64,000 nt of DNA, from assembly GCA_029558435.1 (NCBI GenBank), contig JAKQEZ010000537.1:18568-82567 (forward strand). The letters run 5' to 3'. The notes beneath the pieces were generated by a model. That model was not told the origin of the DNA. It saw nothing but the letters and a program-made list of their open reading frames with translations, and did not search any database. Below are positions 45,200 through 54,814 of this stretch, piece after piece (the stretch's first letter is position 1; the number at the start of each line of letters is the position of its first letter). Origin of the DNA: Bacteroidota bacterium (GTDB lineage Bacteria > Bacteroidota > Bacteroidia > Flavobacteriales > Crocinitomicaceae). The translations under genes and the position numbers were made by a program.

Positions 45200-47667
45200 G
45201 CAGGATCTATGTCCAGCACAACTTTGATGGATTTATTATCGGCATGACTTAAAAAGTTATCCAATAACTCGCTGATTTTATCTTTAACTTGAGCGTCTGG
45301 TGCATCGCGTTCTATCTTCAAGATAATTTGCTTGAGGTAAAAATTCTGTATGCGCTTGATGGATGGAAACTCAGGTCCCAACACACGCTCTTTAAACACA
45401 GCTCGCAAGGCTCGTGAAAATTCTTCTGCTCCCCTATTGAGCACATGTTCATCTTTGTGTTTCAACAAGATGTAAATAATCTTGTAATAAGGTGGGTAGA
45501 AGAAATTTTTGCGTTCAATGAGTTCATGCTTATAAAAACCTATGTAATCGTGTTGATGCACTTTTTGAATGACCCAATGTTCGGGATCGCCTGTTTGGAT
45601 GATAACCTTCCCACGTTCTTTATCGCGACCAGCACGACCTGCCACTTGTGACATAAGTTGGAAACTACGTTCAAATGCTCTAAAATCGGCACGGTTCAAC
45701 ATCATATCGGCATCTAGAATCCCAACCAAAGCAACATTCTTAAAATCCAACCCTTTTGAAACCATTTGTGTTCCAATCAACACATTGATTTTTCCTTCAC
45801 CAAAATCGTTCAATATGGTTTCATAAGCTGTTTTGCTTCGGGTAGTGTCTAAATCCAAACGTTGAATGACGGCATTGGGCAAAATAATTTGCAAGTCGTC
45901 TTCAATTTTTTCTGTTCCAAATCCCAACATTTTTATGCGTGTGCTTCCACATGCGCTACACGTTCCCATGGGAGCTTGCAAGTGACCGCAATAATGGCAT
46001 TTTAACGAATTGGTGTGTTTGTGATAGGTCAACGAAACATCGCAGTTAACACATTTAGGCGTCCAATTACATATTTCACACATCCACATAGGGGTGTAAC
46101 CGCGTCTATTTTGAAACAAGATGACTTGCTTGTTGTTCTTTAACGTTTCTTTGATTTCATCTAATAAAAATAGTGAAAAATCAGATTGCACACTCTTTTG
46201 TCTGCGCGCTTTTCGCATATCGGCACAAAGAATTTCGGGCAATTGAACACCACTAAAACGCTTGTTGAGCTCTACTAAGCCATATTTGCCTGTTTGTGCA
46301 TTGTAATACGATTCCATGGCGGGTGTTGCCGAACCTAACAAAACTTTTGCATGGTGAATTTTTGCCAACACCAACGCCGCATCACGGGCATTGTATCGAG
46401 GTGATGGATCGTATTGTTTGAATGAACTTTCGTGTTCTTCATCAACAATAATCAACCCTAAATTGTTGAACGGCAAGAAAATAGATGAACGTGCACCTAC
46501 AATTAATCGAAATTTAGTAGGGTTGTTTTCTAAAACATTGTTCCATATTTCAACGCGTTCATTTTGATTGAACTTAGAATGATAAACTCCAATTAACTCC
46601 CCAAAATAAATGGAAAGTCGCTGAATTAATTGTGTAGTTAGCGCAATTTCGGGCAATAAAAACAACACCTGCTTACCTGCTTCCAATTGTTCTTTAATGA
46701 GTTTCATGTAGATTTCTGTTTTACCAGAACCTGTAACTCCATGCAACAACGTAACAAAATGACTTTCAAACGATTGCTTAATTTGCAAGAAGGCCTTTTG
46801 CTGATCTTCTGACAACTCTTTGATGGCTTTATCGGTTGAATCAATTGATTTAAGGCGACTAACAGCCAATTTTTCAATAACGATGTAGCCGTTTTTTTCC
46901 AACGTATTCAACGTAGAGGCCGACATTCCTTCTTCCAATACTTTTTTCTTTGGAATATAGGCTTCTTTATTATCGGCTTGCAATTTTAAGAGCAATAACA
47001 AACCATCAAATTGCGATGCTTTGCTTTTATTGTTTTCAAGTGTTGTTAGCACATCATTGAGTTCTTCTTCCGAAAAAACAGGGTTGATGGCAACAAAACT
47101 TTCTTTTTTTGGCGTATATTTTTGATTAAGCTCCTCTTGGGTAATAACAATGCATTTATCTATCATTCGTTTTACAAGAGGTTGCACATTTTTAATCGAT
47201 AATATTTCCGATAATTCTTTGAGTGTCAACTCTTCTCGAACTTCCAAGGTTTCAACGATTTCCAATTCACGTTCTGCCAATTCAAGTTGAGCATCAAAAT
47301 CGGGGTGCAACACTACTTTTGTTTCACTTGCCAGTTTAAAATTGGCAGGCAAAGCAGCATTAAGCACGTCACCAATTGGCGCCATGTAATATTTAGCAAT
47401 CCATTTCCAAAAAACGTATTGATTACCATTGATAATGGGGGCTTCATCTAAAATGTGCTCCACATATTTGGCGGTATAATCGCTAGGCACATTGGAATGC
47501 ACCTTGGTTACAACACCTGTATAAAACTTTGATTTTCCGAACGGAACAACAACACGAACGCCTTCTTGGATATTTTCATTCAGTTCAAATGGAACACGAT
47601 AGGTGAATTCCCTATGAACAGGAAGTGGTAAAATTACATCAACAAAAAGGGTAATGCGTTCATCCAT
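45196..47667 (-). CDS. priA: Primosomal replication restart helicase PriA
   Basis: An 823-residue superfamily 2 helicase that reloads the replisome at collapsed forks. Walker A is GVTGSGKTE, the DEAH-type box reads DEEHESSF, and the Cys-rich zinc region is [20 protein letters not shown] with CHYCGH and CSACGS. The N-terminal DNA-binding domain ([24 protein letters not shown]) is present. Length is normal for the phylum. It follows the DUF4249-like gene by 5 bp and converges on rpoD. Confidence 0.96.
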   Translation of the reverse strand: MDERITLFVDVILPLPVHREFTYRVPFELNENIQEGVRVVVPFGKSKFYTGVVTKVHSNVPSDYTAKYVEHILDEAPIINGNQYVFWKWIAKYYMAPIGDVLNAALPANFKLASETKVVLHPDFDAQLELAERELEIVETLEVREELTLKELSEILSIKNVQPLVKRMIDKCIVITQEELNQKYTPKKESFVAINPVFSEEELNDVLTTLENNKSKASQFDGLLLLLKLQADNKEAYIPKKKVLEEGMSASTLNTLEKNGYIVIEKLAVSRLKSIDSTDKAIKELSEDQQKAFLQIKQSFESHFVTLLHGVTGSGKTEIYMKLIKEQLEAGKQVLFLLPEIALTTQLIQRLSIYFGELIGVYHSKFNQNERVEIWNNVLENNPTKFRLIVGARSSIFLPFNNLGLIIVDEEHESSFKQYDPSPRYNARDAALVLAKIHHAKVLLGSATPAMESYYNAQTGKYGLVELNKRFSGVQLPEILCADMRKARRQKSVQSDFSLFLLDEIKETLKNNKQVILFQNRRGYTPMWMCEICNWTPKCVNCDVSLTYHKHTNSLKCHYCGHLQAPMGTCSACGSTRIKMLGFGTEKIEDDLQIILPNAVIQRLDLDTTRSKTAYETILNDFGEGKINVLIGTQMVSKGLDFKNVALVGILDADMMLNRADFRAFERSFQLMSQVAGRAGRDKERGKVIIQTGDPEHWVIQKVHQHDYIGFYKHELIERKNFFYPPYYKIIYILLKHKDEHVLNRGAEEFSRALRAVFKERVLGPEFPSIKRIQNFYLKQIILKIERDAPDAQVKDKISELLDNFLSHADNKSIKVVLDIDPA

Positions 47668-47672
47668 TTCAA

Positions 47673-48797
47673 TTAGTTACAATACCATGTTTCTTGCACA
47701 GGCGCTTGATCTGCTACGTGGCGCGAACAAAAACTTAAATTTCCTGTTTTTGGACCTATGCACAATTCTCTGCGCGATTTTTTATCCAATGTTTGAACGA
47801 TGCTTGATGCAGCTGTTGCTGGTTTGTAATAACGCACTGTTTGACGAGCTGCCAAAATACCAATTACGTTGTGCCCCTCTGTAATTTTCAAGTTGGTAAA
47901 CGTAGGTTTTGTTTGTGCTAAAGATGATGACGGTTTGTTAACTTCGATATAGTTAGATAATTCACTGCTCGCTCCTGTAAAGAAGAACTCAAATCCAGTA
48001 TTAATTCTTTTTTCAATAGATGCTGAAACTGGAATTTTTTCGGCCAATGTTTTGTAAAACGTTTCACCCGAAAATGTAAACGTTTGTGAGCTGCTAGCAC
48101 CTGGTTGCACATCGTATTCACCCAATTCAAACCAAATAGAATGATCGGTTGAATCTAACAATCCAGTGGTAAATTCACGGTAATCAAATCTTACTCTAGC
48201 ATTTAATTTGTATGAAGAACCAACATTTGAAACTTGAATAGATTGATTAGCATATTGTCCCAAACTACTTCCAGATTGCGTTAATTTAATCGCATAATTG
48301 GTGTTTCCAACGTTGGATACAGTAATTCCGCTCACTAATTTTGTTTCACCAGTGATTACAATTCTTCCATCATCAATTTTTGCAGTCATTTGGTAACGTG
48401 CATCTTCTAACAACGGTTGATTGGCTGGGGTATCAAACGCATACACTTTTTGATCGGGTGCATAAAAAGCTCCATCTGTAGTTTTGTTGTGCAAAATGCG
48501 CTCGTCTAAAACAAACGTTCTACCTACCGAACCATTTGAAAGAATTTCTTTTATGGTTACTTCAACTTTATCAAAATAAGACGAATCAGAAATTTTTGCA
48601 ATATCAACAGCACTTGTTTGTCCGTCACCAATAAATGTACGAGTAATCTTGATGTAATGCGTTGTATCAGCTTGATCTAAAACACCAATAACAACGGCAG
48701 ATTCTACACCTTGACCAACTAAATTTATTTTATCTTTACACGACGTAAAAACGATAGAAACAACTGCCAACAAAGCAAGTATTAAGCTATTTTTCAT
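47673..48797 (-). CDS. DUF4249-like lipoprotein
   Basis: A 374-residue lipoprotein (signal MKNSLILALLAVVSIVFTSC). The start of the mature protein (ESAVVIGVLDQADTTHYIKITRTFIG) resembles DUF4249, a family of Bacteroidetes lipoproteins of unknown function, often beside TonB-dependent transporters, though none is here. The C terminus (CIGPKTGNLSFCSRHVADQA ... WYC) contains three Cys. It is 5 bp ahead of priA and shares its transcript; its own -7 box is at 48818-48825. Confidence 0.65.
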   Translation of the reverse strand: MKNSLILALLAVVSIVFTSCKDKINLVGQGVESAVVIGVLDQADTTHYIKITRTFIGDGQTSAVDIAKISDSSYFDKVEVTIKEILSNGSVGRTFVLDERILHNKTTDGAFYAPDQKVYAFDTPANQPLLEDARYQMTAKIDDGRIVITGETKLVSGITVSNVGNTNYAIKLTQSGSSLGQYANQSIQVSNVGSSYKLNARVRFDYREFTTGLLDSTDHSIWFELGEYDVQPGASSSQTFTFSGETFYKTLAEKIPVSASIEKRINTGFEFFFTGASSELSNYIEVNKPSSSLAQTKPTFTNLKITEGHNVIGILAARQTVRYYKPATAASSIVQTLDKKSRRELCIGPKTGNLSFCSRHVADQAPVQETWYCN

Positions 48798-48817
48798 TTC
48801 CGATTTTATTAGAAGGT

Positions 48818-48825
48818 CAAATATA
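48818..48825 (-). promoter_or_regulatory. -7 promoter box of the DUF4249-like gene and priA
   Basis: TATATTTG on the minus strand, exact match to TAnnTTTG, 21 bases before the ATG at 48797. Confidence 0.55.
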
Positions 48826-48889
48826 GGAAAATAGAAAACAACTTTTACACTATTTCAATCAATTATCACTACATTTTAATCAATGACTT

Positions 48890-51154
48890 TTACAAATCTC
48901 CTAATTTGATGGAAACTTTGCCGACGCTAATTTTTTGTTTTTCTAGCTGGCGATTGAATTTATCAATAACGATTTTGGCTTCTTCCCTTTTCAGATACAA
49001 ACCTGCCAACACATTCAATTCTTCGCGTAGTTTTCGTAAAATGGTAGCTGTTCGATATACGCTCAACACCTCGTTATTAGAGAGTTTGTATTGGTTTTTC
49101 AAACTTTCAACCGCAGCATTAGGTGCCTTGAAATTGGATTTAACAGGATCGGTGTATGAATTAACCTCCACAACAATATCGCGCTCAATGTTTATCAACA
49201 CTTCACTGAGGCGCAAACGTTTGTATTGCTCGTCTTCTTTGCTGACAGATGAATAGGTAGATTTTTCGTTTTCCGCAAGGTCTTTTACAACCTGCACACC
49301 ATTCCACTTCCCTATTCCTTGTCCACGTGCAATGATTTTAAATGCTTTTTCTTTATCCAACATCGCTTCAAAAAATTGTCGCACCGAAATACTGTCTTTT
49401 TGTGAAAACAAAGGGTTGTCAAGCACATATTTATCGGATTCAAATTGATCAACTAACGTCAACTGAATGCGTGCATTGTAATTGGGTTTTGAATCAACCA
49501 GCGATAAGTGCAACATAACCTCATCTGCATTGGACGACAATGGTGAATCGGGAATAGCAATCAACCGCACTTCAAAATCTTCTACTTTATCAGAAGGTGG
49601 AAATTGAAATTCTTGGGTGTATAAATCAAACGTTGCAGAATCTGCAAAGGTGTACAAGCCATTGTTGACTGTAAACGGAACCCAATTATAACCCATTTGT
49701 TGTTTGTATTCACTCAAACGTAATTGGTAGCGTGCACGTAAATCTATAGCTTCTTGTTTTTCTTTTTCCAATTCTTTGATTTTGGCTTTATACCAATCAA
49801 ATTGGTTGTACAAATCCACAATAGTTTGCTGCCCTTTGCCTTTTTGTTTTTTTCCGGCATCGGTTGTAGGTGCTGCATCCCAATTATCGGCTCCAACACC
49901 TGCTTTAATAGCGCGTTTTTTTGCTTTTTTTACTTTTGCTGATGGTTTGCTGGAAGTGGTAATGGGACTGTAGCCCAAATCTGAGTAGCTTTTCTCTGAT
50001 TTTACAATTTTTAATTCTGTTTCTCTTTTTTTCTGAGTATAAGTTTCAATCCAATAATCATAACCTCGTTTCCCTTCAATTTTTTCGGTAATTTTGGCAA
50101 TCATATCAAACTCCAACTTATTGATGATGCTTTGAAATGTCTCTCCGGATGAAAAAGTACTATCTGGCGAAAGAAAACGTGTTTCGTTTGAACCAAACAA
50201 ATGGTAGGTTTTTCCATTTTTTTCTATCACCACCGTTGTTTGTTTTTTAGCATTGTATCCCCACACATCAAAATGCAAATTGGTTGCTCGGTTCTCTCCC
50301 ACTGTTTTTAAATCGGTTGTAGTGAAACGATAGGGTTCAATTTTAGCTTGTTCTTTTTTAGAAGTTGGTTTGGTTAGATACACTTCATACGGAAACAAGC
50401 CAATGGCACGTGGCAATCCTTTATTCCACCTTCCTTTTTCGTCTTTTTCACGTTCTTCTAACAACCCAGAAGTGATGCTACCATCACCAACTGCTGTTAA
50501 AACATTTCTAAAAGTGGTATAATCGCCACCCAAATACACAAAAATTTCTTTGGTGCGTTTTTCCACATATTCATTAATCGCCTTGGAAATACCTTTGATG
50601 ACTAACAACGCATCATCGTTTGACATTTTACGGAACGAGCTCAACTGTGCCACTTTATCGTCAAGCGACAAACTTGGGTTTAACACATTGTCCATGCGCC
50701 CATGCAACCCATTTTGTTCATCGTTGAGCACCGAAGATGGCATATATTGTAGCAAAATCGCCTCAAATTCAGCATATCTAGGTTTATAAGTTTCAAAAAG
50801 AGCATCCTTGGTGCGTTTTGCCAACAACATTTTATTGAGTTCCCAAATGGCCGTTTTATTAGCTGCTTCGGCTAAAATACCTTTGGTAGATTTTGCAATT
50901 TCTGCTGTATGTATCACCAACAATTCTGGTTGATTGATGATAACGCTTTCCAATGAATCGTAATTAATATTTCCATTCGCAAATTTTATTTCTTCTCCTG
51001 TGTAGTCAAAATAGCGACCAATGTTATCGTTTAAAATCGGACTTTTTTTAACGATGTGAAACAAATAGGCACGTTCAACTGGCGACAAAGCTTCTGTTTG
51101 TGCAGTGGTTGTTCCAACAAAAATCAAGAAAAGGAAAAATAAAAGTTGCTTCAT
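48890..51154 (-). CDS. Exported protein of unknown function
   Basis: A 754-residue protein with signal peptide MKQLLFFLFLIFVGTTTAQ. An N-terminal alpha-helical region is followed by a mixed region with KEIFVYLGGDYTTFRNVLTA, a very basic stretch around residues 400-440 (SAKVKKAKKRAIKAG, GKKQKGKGQQ), a coiled-coil segment (WYKAKIKELEKEKQEAIDLRARY), a beta-rich part and a C-terminal helix. No family, no catalytic motif and no sorting domain is recognised. It could be a periplasmic structural protein. It stands as a single gene in its strand, with no clear promoter. Confidence 0.7.
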   Translation of the reverse strand: MKQLLFFLFLIFVGTTTAQTEALSPVERAYLFHIVKKSPILNDNIGRYFDYTGEEIKFANGNINYDSLESVIINQPELLVIHTAEIAKSTKGILAEAANKTAIWELNKMLLAKRTKDALFETYKPRYAEFEAILLQYMPSSVLNDEQNGLHGRMDNVLNPSLSLDDKVAQLSSFRKMSNDDALLVIKGISKAINEYVEKRTKEIFVYLGGDYTTFRNVLTAVGDGSITSGLLEEREKDEKGRWNKGLPRAIGLFPYEVYLTKPTSKKEQAKIEPYRFTTTDLKTVGENRATNLHFDVWGYNAKKQTTVVIEKNGKTYHLFGSNETRFLSPDSTFSSGETFQSIINKLEFDMIAKITEKIEGKRGYDYWIETYTQKKRETELKIVKSEKSYSDLGYSPITTSSKPSAKVKKAKKRAIKAGVGADNWDAAPTTDAGKKQKGKGQQTIVDLYNQFDWYKAKIKELEKEKQEAIDLRARYQLRLSEYKQQMGYNWVPFTVNNGLYTFADSATFDLYTQEFQFPPSDKVEDFEVRLIAIPDSPLSSNADEVMLHLSLVDSKPNYNARIQLTLVDQFESDKYVLDNPLFSQKDSISVRQFFEAMLDKEKAFKIIARGQGIGKWNGVQVVKDLAENEKSTYSSVSKEDEQYKRLRLSEVLINIERDIVVEVNSYTDPVKSNFKAPNAAVESLKNQYKLSNNEVLSVYRTATILRKLREELNVLAGLYLKREEAKIVIDKFNRQLEKQKISVGKVSIKLGDL

Positions 51155-51195
51155 ATTTTTTTATTAAATAACTCAGAAAATGAATTTTGTAACAC

Positions 51196-51603
51196 TTAAT
51201 TACTCATTCTTTTATAATGGTATGTATAGCCATCATAAGCATTTTCACTTAGGACTAAATCATGATCTGACAGTTCAAAAACGGTGTGATTGATTTTTCC
51301 ATCTCCAGCATAATCAATTTCAAGTTGGTTTTCACCAAACATGTTGTTGACTTTTTTAAGTGTAAATTTTGCTTTATGGTCTATATTGCTATTAACATAC
51401 CATTTTGATTTCCCATTGGAAAGAAATTCAACTTCTCTCACATCTGTTACTTCCTCACCTGCACCACTATATCCACCAGAAATGTGATTTAAGCTCCATT
51501 TGCCAAAAATTAATTTTGATTGCTCGTCTGGTGTAGTAATTTCTTTGGAACATGCAGCAAGAATGAAAGCTACAAGTACTAATAAAAGGTGTTTTGTTTT
51601 CAT
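51196..51603 (-). CDS. Small lipoprotein, lipocalin-like fold
   Basis: A 135-residue lipoprotein with lipobox ILAAC. The body starts with LIFGKWSLNHIS and contains repeated beta strands (VREVEFLSNGKSKWYVNS, KINHTVFELSDHDLVLSE, YHYKR), a pattern typical of the lipocalin-like lipoproteins of Bacteroidetes. Function unknown. Upstream (51604-51641) shows no promoter match. Confidence 0.7.
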   Translation of the reverse strand: MKTKHLLLVLVAFILAACSKEITTPDEQSKLIFGKWSLNHISGGYSGAGEEVTDVREVEFLSNGKSKWYVNSNIDHKAKFTLKKVNNMFGENQLEIDYAGDGKINHTVFELSDHDLVLSENAYDGYTYHYKRMSN

Positions 51604-51641
51604 ATTATTTAGTTGAATTGATTTTTAACTTATTAAAACTA

Positions 51642-52652
51642 CTAAATAATATTCACTTCACGTTCCAACGCAATGTTAAATTTGGATTGAATGTCGGCAA
51701 TAATGGCTTCTGAAAGTTCAAACACTTGTTTACCCGTTGCGCCACCATAATTAACCAATACCAACGCTTGATTTTTGTGCACACCATAGTTATCAAATGT
51801 TTTGCCTTTCCAACCTGCTTTTTCAATGAGCCAACCTGCAGGTACTTTTACATGCAGTTCATCCACAGGATAGTTGGGCATATCGGGATAGTTTGCCACC
51901 AATTGATTGTACAATTGTTTTTCTATCACCGGATTTTTAAAAAAACTACCCGCGTTGCCAATTTCTTTTGGATTGGGTAATTTGCTACTGCGAATGGCAA
52001 TAACGGCATTACTCACATCTTTGATGGTTGGATTTTCAATTCCCATTGCTTGCAATTGCTCATTAATGGCGCCATAACTGGTATTGAGTTGGTGTTTTTT
52101 AGTCAATTGATAAGTTACACTCACAATTACGTATTGATTTTTGAACTGGCGTTTAAACACACTTTCGCGATAGCCAAAACCACATTGTTGGTTGTTGAAC
52201 GTATGAATTTCTCCCGTTGGAAGATGGTAGGCTTCTAATGAATGAAAAACATCTTTTATTTCTCTGCCATAGGCTCCAATATTTTGCATAGGGCTCGCAC
52301 CCACACTTCCTGGAATCAACGATAAGTTTTCCAATCCGCCCAAGTTTAAGTTGATGGTGCGAATTACAAAAGAATGCCAATTTTCACCTGCTCCTGCTTT
52401 CACCAACACATCATCGCCTGATTTTTCAACGATTTCAAAACCCATGATTTCATTTTTGAGCAAAAGTCCATCAAAATCTTGTGTAAAAAGCACATTGCTA
52501 CCACCACCCAACAACATTAGCGGGGTGTTTTCTGGCTTTTGTTGCAACAATTGCTTCAACTCATCAACCGAAGAAAAAGTTGCAAATTGTTTTACACGTG
52601 CGGGCAATCCAAAAGTGGTAAAACTCGAAATATCAACGTTTGTTTGTATCAT
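51642..52652 (-). CDS. murB: UDP-N-acetylenolpyruvoylglucosamine reductase
   Basis: A 336-residue FAD enzyme making UDP-MurNAc for peptidoglycan. FAD-binding phrases include MLLGGGSNVLF and PGSVGASPMQNIGAYG; active-site blocks are YRESVFK and IGNAGSFFKNP, with the catalytic Ser in GSFFKNP. Length matches the type I enzyme. The start (ATG 52652) follows the -7 box by six bases. The gene is expressed on its own. Confidence 0.95.
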   Translation of the reverse strand: MIQTNVDISSFTTFGLPARVKQFATFSSVDELKQLLQQKPENTPLMLLGGGSNVLFTQDFDGLLLKNEIMGFEIVEKSGDDVLVKAGAGENWHSFVIRTINLNLGGLENLSLIPGSVGASPMQNIGAYGREIKDVFHSLEAYHLPTGEIHTFNNQQCGFGYRESVFKRQFKNQYVIVSVTYQLTKKHQLNTSYGAINEQLQAMGIENPTIKDVSNAVIAIRSSKLPNPKEIGNAGSFFKNPVIEKQLYNQLVANYPDMPNYPVDELHVKVPAGWLIEKAGWKGKTFDNYGVHKNQALVLVNYGGATGKQVFELSEAIIADIQSKFNIALEREVNII

Positions 52653-52657
52653 AAGTT

Positions 52658-52665
52658 CAAAAATA
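52658..52665 (-). promoter_or_regulatory. -7 promoter box of murB
   Basis: TATTTTTG on the minus strand, exact match; ends six bases before the murB ATG, implying a leaderless transcript. Confidence 0.6.
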
Positions 52666-52762
52666 ATGAAACTCCCATCATCATTTTTAACTTCTTACAA
52701 CAGTTTCCAACAATAAAAAGTTATAAAACAAGAAAGTCTAGCTTTTTAAAAAGCTGAGAAAA

Positions 52763-53209
52763 TTAATAAGTGGCTAAAACCTCAATATCAAAAATCAAAA
52801 TGGAATTTTTCGGAATATCAGGCATAGAGCGAGAACCGTAGCCTACTTGTGGTGGCACAATGATAGTTGCTTTTCCACCCTCGCGAATATAAAAAGCTAA
52901 CTCGCGCCAAGCCATAATTAGTTGATTTAATTGCAATTCTACAGGTTCTTTGGTTTGGTCAAATACTTTTCCATTCAATAAACGTCCGGTGTAAATGGTG
53001 CTAATCATTGCGTTTGCTTTGATAGAATCACCACTACCTTTTTCATGAATTTGATAATACATTCCTGAATCTGACTTGGTCATTTTCAAGTTGTGTTTTT
53101 TCACATATGTGGCAATTTTCTTATCAAATGCCTGTAATTCTTCATCGCTGTACGTTGAACAAGATGTTACCAATAAGGCTAGTAATAGGAAATAAATGAG
53201 TTTTTTCAT
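52763..53209 (-). CDS. FKBP-type peptidyl-prolyl isomerase lipoprotein
   Basis: A 148-residue lipoprotein with lipobox LVTSC. The FKBP fold is shown by MISTIYTGRLLNGKVFDQT, ELAFYIREGGKATIIVPPQVGYG and ILIFDIEVLATY. Such periplasmic isomerases help fold exported proteins; the gliding gene gldI encodes a related lipoprotein, but this one is not clearly GldI. The -7 box TATATTTG ends five bases before the ATG. Confidence 0.88.
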   Translation of the reverse strand: MKKLIYFLLLALLVTSCSTYSDEELQAFDKKIATYVKKHNLKMTKSDSGMYYQIHEKGSGDSIKANAMISTIYTGRLLNGKVFDQTKEPVELQLNQLIMAWRELAFYIREGGKATIIVPPQVGYGSRSMPDIPKNSILIFDIEVLATY

Positions 53210-53213
53210 GCTT

Positions 53214-53221
53214 CAAATATA
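53214..53221 (-). promoter_or_regulatory. -7 promoter box of the FKBP gene
   Basis: TATATTTG on the minus strand, exact match, inside the 17-bp gap between the TraB/GumN stop and the FKBP ATG; it ends five bases before the start codon. Confidence 0.55.
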
Positions 53222-53226
53222 AAAAC

Positions 53227-54108
53227 TTATAGATGAATTGGTGTTAATTTATAACCTTTCTTTTCCAATAAACGCAAAACGCCATTTTTACCACCCAAAT
53301 GGCCAGCACCCACAGCAATAAATGTGCGTTTGCTTTTTATGAGTGTTTCAATTTTTGGAATCCACTTTTGATTGCGTTCGTCCAATAATTCATTTTGAGC
53401 GTCCATCATGCTGCTTTTGTCTTCATCAATAAATTGAAACATAGCATCCACATTTTGTTGAAGGTAAATGGCATACATTTTTTCGAGTTGTTCTAATTGT
53501 CCTTCGGGATGACGAATAAATTCCATCACCATATTGCGTTGTGTCAGGGTGTCCATGTTATCAAAAATTGCCATTTGCTCAGCTACAGTTTCAAGTCCAA
53601 CAGTTGATATTTTTTGCTCATTGGCCATTTGTTGGATGGTCATATCGTAGGATTTTGTTTTATCTACCAACTCTTTTTGGGTTGCCAACTGCACCAAAAC
53701 AAACGGTTTCATTTTAAGGTAAGAAAGCATGAATTGAGCAGAATCAACCTGTAATTGTGTATGAGCCCATTGCAACAAAGAATCTTGCTGTTCGGGGTTA
53801 AAATACTCCAAAACAGTTCCTTTTTTCAAAAAAATATGATTAAAAACCTCCGCTTGATCCAACTGTGCAATTTCTAAAACTACTTGTTTACTAGAGTTTA
53901 TAATTTTTTGCAACGATGCAGGAAAATAAAATTTGTCTTTGTCAATTAAATGAATGGTTCCAAAGATATAGGCGTCTTTTTTTACGTCTTTCCCTTCAAT
54001 TTTCCACAATAAAGCATTGGAAGTTGTTGGGAAATCGGTTAAATATTGCCCAAACAAGGAAGAAAAACTCATCCAAAACATTAAAACCACTGCCAATTTT
54101 CTTATCAT
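53227..54108 (-). CDS. TraB/GumN family protein, exported
   Basis: A 293-residue protein with signal peptide MIRKLAVVLMFWMSFSSLFG. The family marks are ALLWKIEG with YIFGTIHLIDKDKFYFP at the N terminus and AVGAGHLGGKNGVLRLLEKKGY at the C terminus. TraB/GumN proteins resemble erythromycin-esterase-like and Tiki-type metalloproteases; a peptidase activity is possible but unproved. It overlaps the upstream methyltransferase gene by four bases (ATGA). Confidence 0.88.
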   Translation of the reverse strand: MIRKLAVVLMFWMSFSSLFGQYLTDFPTTSNALLWKIEGKDVKKDAYIFGTIHLIDKDKFYFPASLQKIINSSKQVVLEIAQLDQAEVFNHIFLKKGTVLEYFNPEQQDSLLQWAHTQLQVDSAQFMLSYLKMKPFVLVQLATQKELVDKTKSYDMTIQQMANEQKISTVGLETVAEQMAIFDNMDTLTQRNMVMEFIRHPEGQLEQLEKMYAIYLQQNVDAMFQFIDEDKSSMMDAQNELLDERNQKWIPKIETLIKSKRTFIAVGAGHLGGKNGVLRLLEKKGYKLTPIHL

Positions 54109-54812
54109 AAATTGCTTAATTTTACTAAATAATGACTTTCATCTTCATAAAGCAATTCTATTGCCAAACCAACGTTTTTGCACACTTTTGACAAACGATC
54201 AAAATCCACATACAACCAATCAAACCATTCTGTTTGATGGTCATTATAGCGCATTTGAAATTTAAAATTGCCATAATATTCTGCCGAAACATCCATCCAC
54301 ATGGAACCATCTTCTTCTTCGTATAAATACTGAATATCGGTTGAATCGCAAATAATGCAACCATTGGACGCCAACAACGTTTTGAGGTGAAGCAAAAATG
54401 ATTCCAATTGACTCCAATTTCCAGCCAATCCAATGCCATTCATCAATAACAACAAGGTATCATAAGTTGCACCCGTGTAGGTATGTATGGACGAATGGAT
54501 TGCAGGAATAGCAATTGATTGCAAATAACTAACCGCCCCAACTGATGTTTCTAATGCTGTAACATTTAACCCTTTTGATTGCAAGTATTTTGCATGACAA
54601 CCAGCTCCAGCACCAATGTCCAAAACGTTTCCAGAACAATGACGCAACGCCACTTTTTCCAAATTAGGCATTTCTTTGTAGGAGCGAAACAAATAGGCAG
54701 AAGGTATGGCATCGTCTTCGCATAAATCTGACGAAACAACAATATATCTTGATTTTTTGGTGGTTGCGTATTCTAAAATGGCTTGACCAATTGGGTCATT
54801 TTTAGCATCCAT
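54105..54812 (-). CDS. Class I SAM-dependent methyltransferase
   Basis: A 235-residue enzyme with motif I NVLDIGAGAGCHAKYLQS and the following acidic strand VTALETS, then LLLLMNGIGLAG and CIICDSTDIQYLY. The N-terminal part (DPIGQAILEYATTK) is a substrate cap. The substrate is unknown. It sits between the pRiA4b-ORF3-like gene (2-bp gap) and the TraB/GumN gene (4-bp overlap), so the three are one operon. Confidence 0.88.
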   Translation of the reverse strand: MDAKNDPIGQAILEYATTKKSRYIVVSSDLCEDDAIPSAYLFRSYKEMPNLEKVALRHCSGNVLDIGAGAGCHAKYLQSKGLNVTALETSVGAVSYLQSIAIPAIHSSIHTYTGATYDTLLLLMNGIGLAGNWSQLESFLLHLKTLLASNGCIICDSTDIQYLYEEEDGSMWMDVSAEYYGNFKFQMRYNDHQTEWFDWLYVDFDRLSKVCKNVGLAIELLYEDESHYLVKLSNL

Positions 54813-54814
54813 GA

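Noticed and set aside
52740..52755. Perfect 16-base palindrome AGCTTTTTAAAAAGCT downstream of the FKBP gene
   Set aside because: It can form only a short AT-rich stem with almost no loop and has no T tail; could be chance in AT-rich DNA or a weak terminator.
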